Source of the DNA: Hephaestia sp. MAHUQ-44
GTDB taxonomy: Bacteria > Pseudomonadota > Alphaproteobacteria > Sphingomonadales > Sphingomonadaceae
Length of the DNA stretch: 64,000 nt
Assembly (NCBI RefSeq): GCF_023806085.1
Contig: NZ_JAMSLX010000008.1
Location: forward strand, 62,001-126,000
Reading direction: 5' to 3'
In this document: positions 60,155 to 64,000 of the stretch, piece after piece
Layout: every line of letters begins with the position of its first letter
How positions within the stretch are numbered: position 1 is the stretch's first letter
Notes under the pieces: model-generated
Databases searched by the model: none
Told to the model about the DNA's origin: nothing
What the model saw: only the letters and a program-made list of their open reading frames with translations
Program-made: the position numbers and the translations under genes

Positions 60155-60244
60155 GGAAGAGTGTCCGAGTGGTTTAAGGAACTGGTCTTGAAAACCAGCG
60201 ACGGGGCAACCCGTCCGTGGGTTCGAATCCCACCTCTTCCGCCA
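60155..60244 (+). tRNA. tRNA-Ser(UGA)
   Basis: 90 nt including an encoded CCA (60242-60244). Acceptor GGAAGAG (60155-60161) pairs with CTCTTCC (60234-60240), G discriminator at 60241. Anticodon stem CTGGT/ACCAG encloses a loop whose anticodon TGA is at 60189-60191. It has the long variable arm of serine tRNAs (CGACGGGGCAACCCGTCCG) and a T arm with GTTCGAATC. Confidence 0.97.
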
Positions 60245-60388
60245 TAAATTATTGATTTCGCTGGATAATTTCAAATAGCACCGCCTCATGCCCACTGCGA
60301 TGCCCATTTTGAGAATGGATTGATCTGGACGGATTTGGGCAGATTTGGCCGCTTGAGCGGCGGTAGCCGCTTGTTATGACGGTGACTC

Positions 60389-60703
60389 TCAGGAGCTTGC
60401 CAGTCGTTCGCAATCCGACAGAGCGGCGAGCGCCCACACCGAATCTCCAATGGCCGGATGGCCTGTGGCCTGCAACCATTCTCGCGCCATCGCATACTTG
60501 CATTGTAAAGTTAGGCTAGCCGCCACACCGTCATCTACGCGTTCCAGTTTGTACGCAAGGTGGACTCCGTCTTCCGCCGGTAGGCTGGCAATCCTGAGCG
60601 CAATATCTTGGGAACTCTCGCCCGATGGAGTCGGCTGACCGTGCCGCTCGTGGAGTTCGGCGATAACGAATGCGGTAAGAAGTTGGCGAAATGTGTCGGC
60701 CAT
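60389..60703 (-). CDS. hypothetical protein (island)
   Basis: 104 aa. AAGGGG lies about 6 nt before the ATG at 60703, so it is probably translated. No signal peptide, no membrane helix and no motif I recognise; the N terminus is helical and the C terminus is Ala-rich and contains the pair of cysteines at about residues 67 and 98. First gene on the right of the tRNA. Function unknown. Confidence 0.55.
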   Translation of the reverse strand: MADTFRQLLTAFVIAELHERHGQPTPSGESSQDIALRIASLPAEDGVHLAYKLERVDDGVAASLTLQCKYAMAREWLQATGHPAIGDSVWALAALSDCERLASS

Positions 60704-60778
60704 GCTCGTCCCCTTGGGGGTTCCATATCATGGCAAGCACATAGTCGCCAGCATTCGCGCCCGGCAGGCCGATCCCGA

Positions 60779-61165
60779 TTACGCCCCCACGATCCGCGCC
60801 ACCACGCGCTCGATCTCGACATGCTGGGCAACCGCGAGCGCGAAATCGGCGGCGGGCGTCCCGTCAGCGATCGCAGCGGCGATCATCTCCGCCGGCACGG
60901 CATGGGCGGCGCCGATGCGCTTGATCGCTTCCTCGCGCGACACGGGCGGCTGCGGGGCCGGTTTCGGCTTCGGCGCCGGTGAGGGCGTCGGAGCCGCCGT
61001 GACAGCGACAGGCGCGCGCTCGCCGGGTAGCGGGGCGCCGAGTCGCTTTAAGCGCAACGCGAAGGCGTCCACGTTCATCTTTGCATACGGGTCGCCATTC
61101 GCGGCTTCGGCGAGGAATTCGCGATGGCGTGCCATGTCGGCTGCGATGCGGGTTTCGGTGGTCAT
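60779..61165 (-). CDS. hypothetical protein with Pro/Lys-rich linker (island)
   Basis: 128 aa from ATG 61165. A helical N-terminal part (about 1-50) and a C-terminal helical part (about 85-128, VSREEAIKRIG and IADGTPAADFALAV) flank a Pro/Ala/Lys linker (about 55-82). The C-terminal region faintly resembles tails of phage S49/ClpP-type head proteases, but there is no protease domain. A longer frame reaches 61225 and would overlap the gene upstream. Last gene of the minus-strand series from 62239. Confidence 0.5.
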   Translation of the reverse strand: MTTETRIAADMARHREFLAEAANGDPYAKMNVDAFALRLKRLGAPLPGERAPVAVTAAPTPSPAPKPKPAPQPPVSREEAIKRIGAAHAVPAEMIAAAIADGTPAADFALAVAQHVEIERVVARIVGA

Positions 61166-61203
61166 CGTGGTACTTTCATTGGAATTGATGATGGAAGGCC
61201 GGG

Positions 61204-61434
61204 TCATGCCGGAAGCCGTGCCCACGCCGCCCGGATCGCATCACGATCGACCGGCGTGAACTGCGCAGCGACCTCGACTGGCACGCCACAGGCGCGGGCT
61301 AGCAGGGCGTCTTCGCCGGCATCGCCAAGCTCGATAATTTCGGCGAGAGGCGGCCGGCGCACGTGCACGGCGCGGATCAATTGGCCTGTGATAGGCACGG
61401 TCACACCACCAAACTGGAGCGCAACCGCGCTCAC
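61204..61434 (-). CDS. small phage-tail-assembly-chaperone-like protein, paralogue 2
   Basis: 76 aa from GTG 61434. An I-R-A-V-H-V-R-R-P stretch, a D-A-L-L-A-R-A-C-G-V-P segment and an A-Q-F-T-P-V-D-R-D-A-I element lie in the same order in the neighbour at 61431-61709. The layout (beta start, then a helical segment, then a conserved D) resembles phage tail-assembly chaperones of the gpE/gp41 type. The GTGA overlap with the neighbour implies coupled translation. Confidence 0.5.
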   Translation of the reverse strand: MSAVALQFGGVTVPITGQLIRAVHVRRPPLAEIIELGDAGEDALLARACGVPVEVAAQFTPVDRDAIRAAWARLPA

Positions 61435-61709
61435 GCCGGCACCCGCGAACGCATAGGAACGATCGACTCCGCGTGCTCCATCGCCTCGCCAAGCGCTGCT
61501 TTCAGGCTTTCCCGGTCGGCCGACGAAAATTGCTTGGCGGTGCCGCGAGGCAGGCCGGCCGCGCGCTCTAACAGTGCATCGAGCCCGGCGTTGCGAAGTT
61601 CGTCAATTTCGGCATCGGACGGGCGGACGATCCACGCGGCCGAAATCGTGCGATCGCCGACCGTCAAGCCGTATTGAAACCGAACACGGGGCGGGCAGCG
61701 GGGTGTCAT
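61431..61709 (-). CDS. small phage-tail-assembly-chaperone-like protein, paralogue 1
   Basis: 92 aa. Aligns end to end with the product of 61204-61434: RFQYGLTV, then ISAAWIVRP, then DALLERAAGLP, then AKQFSSADRESL, with a C-terminal extension of about 20 residues. Family placement is by pattern only. The ATGA overlap with the HTH gene upstream and GTGA with paralogue 2 downstream place all three in one operon. Confidence 0.5.
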   Translation of the reverse strand: MTPRCPPRVRFQYGLTVGDRTISAAWIVRPSDAEIDELRNAGLDALLERAAGLPRGTAKQFSSADRESLKAALGEAMEHAESIVPMRSRVPA

Positions 61710-62239
61710 GCGGCGGCCTTTGCGGACGCAAGCTTTTGATATTTTTCGCGCCCGCGCTCGAAGCGCCGCAGATCAGCCTCGGCGACCTTCCGCACTTCGG
61801 GGTCGTCGCTCAGGGCGCGCGCTTTGGCGAGTTTCTCGCGGTACGCCTGCCACGAACGACCCGTGTGCGGATATCGTCCGACTGCGGCGGCAATAAGCTC
61901 AATGTTGAGCTTGGAGTCGAGGTCATACTTGACGACCAATGCTTCCAACTCGGCGCGAAGTGCCGGGTCGAGTGTTTCAGGATTTGGCACAGGCAAGAGC
62001 GAAAAGCCGAGGACACCTAGCCAAGCATCCGCAGTATTCAGGCCCGGAGTCGTGCTCGTGCGGGTAGCCTTCAAGGTGCAGGTCTGCACGCCGGAGCAGT
62101 ACTCCATTTCCATATGGGTCACGCCCTGCTCGCGCATTTTGGTATAGATGAACTTCGCCACCGGATGGGCACGTTCGGGCACGGTAATTCGTGACGGACG
62201 CTTACTTCGCTTCGGCTCGTTCCAACGTTTTTGTTCCAT
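61706..62239 (-). CDS. HTH (Cro/CI-like) protein with helical C terminus
   Basis: 177 aa. After a Lys/Arg-rich N terminus (about 1-24), residues about 25-85 follow the lambda-repressor-like helix-turn-helix pattern: H-P-V-A-K-F-I-Y-T-K-M-R-E-Q-G, then E-Y-C-S-G-V-Q-T-C-T-L-K, then L-N-T-A-D-A-W-L-G-V-L-G-F-S-L. The rest is helical and charged. Probably the regulator of its own operon; a dyad lies 4-26 nt upstream of its start. Helix-turn-helix assignment is from pattern only. Confidence 0.55.
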   Translation of the reverse strand: MEQKRWNEPKRSKRPSRITVPERAHPVAKFIYTKMREQGVTHMEMEYCSGVQTCTLKATRTSTTPGLNTADAWLGVLGFSLLPVPNPETLDPALRAELEALVVKYDLDSKLNIELIAAAVGRYPHTGRSWQAYREKLAKARALSDDPEVRKVAEADLRRFERGREKYQKLASAKAAA

Positions 62240-62242
62240 GCC

Positions 62243-62265
62243 GAATAGAGTAGGGTTTTCTATTC
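62243..62265. promoter_or_regulatory. candidate operator: GAATAGA-N9-TCTATTC dyad
   Basis: Perfect 7-bp inverted repeat, arms 62243-62249 and 62259-62265, centre-to-centre 16 bp. It sits directly upstream of the HTH gene start codon (minus strand, 62239). A third half-site, TCTATTC, lies at 62306-62312. A weak promoter (TTGAAA as complement of 62281-62286, -10-like A/T bases 17 nt on) would be covered by the dyad, as expected for autoregulation. Confidence 0.4.
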
Positions 62266-62578
62266 TTTCAGTCGGGACGGTTTCAATCGTTATGCCGTGT
62301 GACTTTCTATTCGGTCTCTTCGCGTTCGGCCTGAAAACAAGGACCCAAGTTCAAAATTTTTTGTAATTTTTTTTCAAAGAGATTTCCGAATCTTGCTTTG
62401 ATGGAAACAAGTTTGATATTTCCGATGTATCTAAACGGGGAATGCGCATTGTCCGAACCCGCGTGCGGCACCGCCGTGGGAGGACCCACGCTTTCTATGT
62501 AGGTTTTGCGGCGGGCGTGGGGTGGACATGCCGTCGCCGCTATGGTTCGTTTCGTAATCGAAACTCTGGGGATCATTG
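62266..62578. other. AT-rich divergent intergenic region
   Basis: About 310 bp between the HTH gene (minus) and the secreted miniprotein (plus). It holds runs of T (62357-62362 and 62367-62374) and an imperfect hairpin at about 62375-62400 (CAAAG/CTTTG with an inner GATT/AATC). The T-run precedes the hairpin on the plus strand, so it is not a terminator. No gene seen; probably promoters in both directions. Confidence 0.5.
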
Positions 62579-62881
62579 ATGTTTCTGCTAGCGCTCGCCG
62601 CATCAACAGCGAACATCGCTGATTGCGTTAAGGCCGTCCACACCCGCACCGATATCAAAACGCAATGCGCTGCCGCCCACGATCCTGAGGGCCTGTGGAA
62701 CGGCAACATTGAACCGCCACCCTGCAGGGAGGCCAAGACGCTCGGCCGAGCCTTTGACAACTGGCCAGATGGCATCCCGCGCGACGTCGCAATGCGGCAG
62801 TTCGACGAGGCCGCGAAGCTCTGCGTAGATTATCGCGAGTCCGAATTACCCGGAACGGCCGTCGATCGACTTTGGAATTAG
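62579..62881 (+). CDS. secreted miniprotein (island)
   Basis: 100 aa. The ATG at 62579 has GGGGA about 6 nt upstream. A short hydrophobic N-terminal signal (MFLLALAASTANIA) is followed by a mature part with four cysteines (C-V-K-A-V, T-Q-C-A-A, P-P-C-R-E, L-C-V-D-Y), which may form two disulfides. Family unknown. The stop overlaps the strong Shine-Dalgarno of the next gene, so the two are probably one unit. Confidence 0.6.
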   Translation: MFLLALAASTANIADCVKAVHTRTDIKTQCAAAHDPEGLWNGNIEPPPCREAKTLGRAFDNWPDGIPRDVAMRQFDEAAKLCVDYRESELPGTAVDRLWN

Positions 62882-62890
62882 GAGGGGATT

Positions 62891-63442
62891 ATGCGGAAAC
62901 GATGGATATTGGGCGGTGGCGCCTTGGCTCTAGCATTCGCCGTTGCCTATTTGGGGTCACCATTTTTGGCAATTCGCGACCTTAAGGCGGCGGCGCTGTC
63001 TGGCGAGGCTGATCGAATTGAGAAAAAAGTAGATTTTCCCGCCGTTCGCGAGAGTTTCAAATCTCAAGCCAATGCTGCGATGATCGCTAATATGAAAAAT
63101 GATCCTGAGATGGCGGATAATCCGTTCGCAGGGCTCGGAATAATGCTGGCTCCCGTCATCGTCGACAAGATGGTCGACGCCTATGTGACGCCGGATGGAT
63201 TAGCAGCGATCATAAAAAATGGTCGGCTTGCGGAGCCCGGCGCTGAGTCCGACAAACGGGCCGAGAATATCGAATATAGCTCACACTATACTGACCTCGA
63301 TCGGTTCCGCGTCGATATTCGCTCCAAGGAGGTAGAAAAAACACCGGTTGGGCTATTGTTTGAGCGACGGGGACTGTTTTCGTGGAAGCTTGTGCGACTA
63401 TATTTGCCAATAGACGAGTTGACCAATGAGCCCGCGAGTTAA
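62891..63442 (+). CDS. DUF2939-domain protein
   Basis: 183 aa. A membrane anchor or uncleaved signal (about residues 5-22) is followed by the DUF2939 pattern: SPFLAIRDLKAAALSGEADR and VDFPAVRESFKSQ near the N terminus, then a helical region and a beta-rich C terminus. Function unknown. GGAGGGG at 62881-62887 gives strong initiation. Base composition and codon use look less GC-rich than the chromosomal part of the window. Confidence 0.8.
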   Translation: MRKRWILGGGALALAFAVAYLGSPFLAIRDLKAAALSGEADRIEKKVDFPAVRESFKSQANAAMIANMKNDPEMADNPFAGLGIMLAPVIVDKMVDAYVTPDGLAAIIKNGRLAEPGAESDKRAENIEYSSHYTDLDRFRVDIRSKEVEKTPVGLLFERRGLFSWKLVRLYLPIDELTNEPAS

Positions 63443-63577
63443 TCCGTCTGCGCTTTCTGATATTCAATTGATGCCTTCAAGCCAGCCGCGTGCGTCCGCA
63501 GCGGCATCGCCAGCGCCGCCGGCACTCAGTTCGGCGGGCCATTTCGAGCCCGTACGAAAAGCGGTGTGATCGCGCCC

Positions 63578-63600
63578 TTGGGAGGTCCCAAAACCTTTTT
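63578..63600 (+). terminator. weak terminator-like hairpin after the DUF2939 gene
   Basis: A TTGGG/CCCAA stem (63578-63582 and 63587-63591) with a 4-nt AGGT loop is followed by AACC and a run of five T (63596-63600). The stem is short and the T-run is displaced, so the call is tentative. It overlaps the start of the repeat cluster. Confidence 0.25.
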
Positions 63601-63860
63601 GACCTTTTTGACCCAAGGGGCCTGTAAAGGGACGGGGACACACGGAATTAAACCGTGCATGAAGGGGGGTCCCTAGTACAAAAAGGTCATAAAGTATTTT
63701 TAGTAGAAAACTCTAGGATTCCTGCGGCTTTCAGGTCCGACTTTTTGCTCGGAACGCCGGGTCAAAAAGGGGTCATAAAGGGTCAGAAAGTCTGTTACCC
63801 GGCCGACCTTTTTGACCTTTTTGACTCCCTTTATGACCCACCCGGGAGTCAAAAAGTCCG
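63594..63860. repeat. cluster of iteron-like CCTTTTTGAC repeats in both orientations
   Basis: Near-identical units of CCTTTTTGAC or its complement occur at 63594-63612 (two tandem), 63679-63695 (variant with ATAAAG), 63759-63790 (three: GGTCAAAAAGG, GGTCATAAAGG, GGTCAGAAAG) and 63804-63859 (two tandem, then one CTTTATGACC variant and one complement). Spacing is uneven. Within 270 bp this is too dense for chance. It lies in the 482-bp region 63443-63924, where I see no other gene. Could be an origin, a partition site or a regulator-binding array. Confidence 0.7.
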
Positions 63861-63924
63861 CGTATTCCGGGCAAGAAAATGGGCCGGCAAAGCCGACCCC
63901 CTTTCTTCCAACTCGCTGCTCCGT

Positions 63925-64000
63925 TCAGGCGACGAAAAAATATCGTTCCGACGGTCTACCGGCGCCCGTTCGACGCTCATGGCGAACACGGCCGGAAGCC
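63925..64000 (-). CDS. 3' end of a gene that runs off the right edge
   Basis: On the minus strand a 25-codon open frame ends with TGA at 63925-63927. The visible end reads G-R-P-S-E-R-Y-F-F-V-A-stop. A Gly-Arg-Pro close to an aromatic end is seen in C termini of phage/plasmid primase-helicase-like proteins, but so short a fragment proves nothing. Partial at its 5' end. A competing plus-strand frame in this area is listed as rejected. Confidence 0.3.
   Translation of the reverse strand, partial: ASGRVRHERRTGAGRPSERYFFVA

Larger units (their letters stand above)
60245..64000. mobile_element. probable start of a tRNA-Ser-associated prophage or genomic island
   Basis: Immediately after tRNA-Ser the gene content changes to short, mostly unrecognised genes in both orientations. 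They include an HTH regulator, two phage-tail-chaperone-like paralogues and an iteron-like repeat cluster; base composition drops in places (62340-62420). No integrase or structural gene is visible, and the far end lies outside the window, so type and length are open. AAATTAT/ATAATTT (60246-60252 and 60265-60271) forms a weak AT-only dyad just after the tRNA. From 60272 to 60388 I see no gene. Confidence 0.45.

Noticed and set aside
62367..62400. Terminator from the T8 run plus hairpin
   Set aside because: On the plus strand the T-run precedes the stem, and on the minus strand the sequence after the stem is A-rich, so the order is wrong in both directions.
63594..63860. CRISPR-like array
   Set aside because: Units are about 10 bp, occur in both orientations and have uneven spacing; CRISPR repeats are longer, same-strand and evenly spaced. 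No cas genes.
63655..64000. Plus-strand frame of about 115 codons open to the right edge, starting with GTG
   Set aside because: It runs through the repeat cluster, so its sequence is made of repeat units (for example D-L-F-D-L-F-D); no ribosome-binding site is seen. Kept as a competitor to the minus-strand partial gene.

Overview
The window is a GC-rich, densely coding stretch of an alphaproteobacterial chromosome. Gene content and gene order point to the Sphingomonadales (Sphingomonas-like). The main clues are an Hfq with two Sm domains in tandem, a fused IspDF, a ChvG/ChvI two-component system next to a PTS-Ntr cluster and pckA, and the order dusB-ntrB-ntrC-ntrY-ntrX-hfq-hflX. The assignment rests on reading the sequence; no database search was run.

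Layout. 1-4.2 kb: peptide deformylase, two small lipoproteins, RmuC and a TrmH-type RNA methyltransferase. 4.2-10.3 kb: a regulatory block on the minus strand (chvI, chvG, hprK, rapZ, a ManX-type EIIA, HPr), divergent from pckA. 10.4-15.5 kb: a small DUF937-like protein, an NfeD/SPFH pair, guaB, rsmB and a TPR protein. 15.5-21.1 kb: the lptD-surA-pdxA-rsmA operon (outer-membrane assembly, vitamin B6, rRNA methylation), divergent from pepA-holC-ndk-GNAT (21.3-24.3 kb). 24.3-27 kb: purM-purN-yjbR-like-hypothetical. 27.2-32.8 kb: DUF2066 protein, hdaA, ppk1, ppx. 32.8-36.3 kb: I78-type inhibitor, rnd and aspS. 36.4-41.3 kb: a helix-turn-helix miniprotein, greB-like, carbonic anhydrase, lipA, ratA, cinA, a secreted protein and ispDF. 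41.4-50.5 kb: the nitrogen-regulation and RNA-chaperone block. 50.6-59.9 kb: mazG, then a long minus-strand series running from a lytic transglycosylase through SPOR protein, PBP5-type carboxypeptidase, tmk, holB, metG, tatD and a metallo-hydrolase to a retropepsin-like protease.

The housekeeping part ends at tRNA-Ser(UGA) (60155-60244). A 39-nt copy of the 5' half of this tRNA lies 184 bp upstream. From about 60.25 kb to the right edge the character changes. There are small uncharacterised genes, a phage-type helix-turn-helix gene with a dyad just upstream of its start, two tandem paralogues that resemble phage tail-assembly chaperones, AT-rich stretches, a secreted miniprotein plus a DUF2939 protein, and a cluster of iteron-like repeats. 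This looks like the start of a prophage or genomic island that continues beyond the window.

Many genes are translationally coupled (ATGA, GTGA, TGATG or TAATG junctions), so most blocks are probably operons. No convincing undescribed system is visible. The points most worth a second look are the tandem Hfq, the NtrX that lacks the sigma-54 contact loop, the tRNA-flanked island start with its candidate operator and paralogue pair, the repeat cluster near 63.6-63.9 kb, and a 30-bp hairpin at 27.0 kb that pairs better in one transcript orientation than the other.
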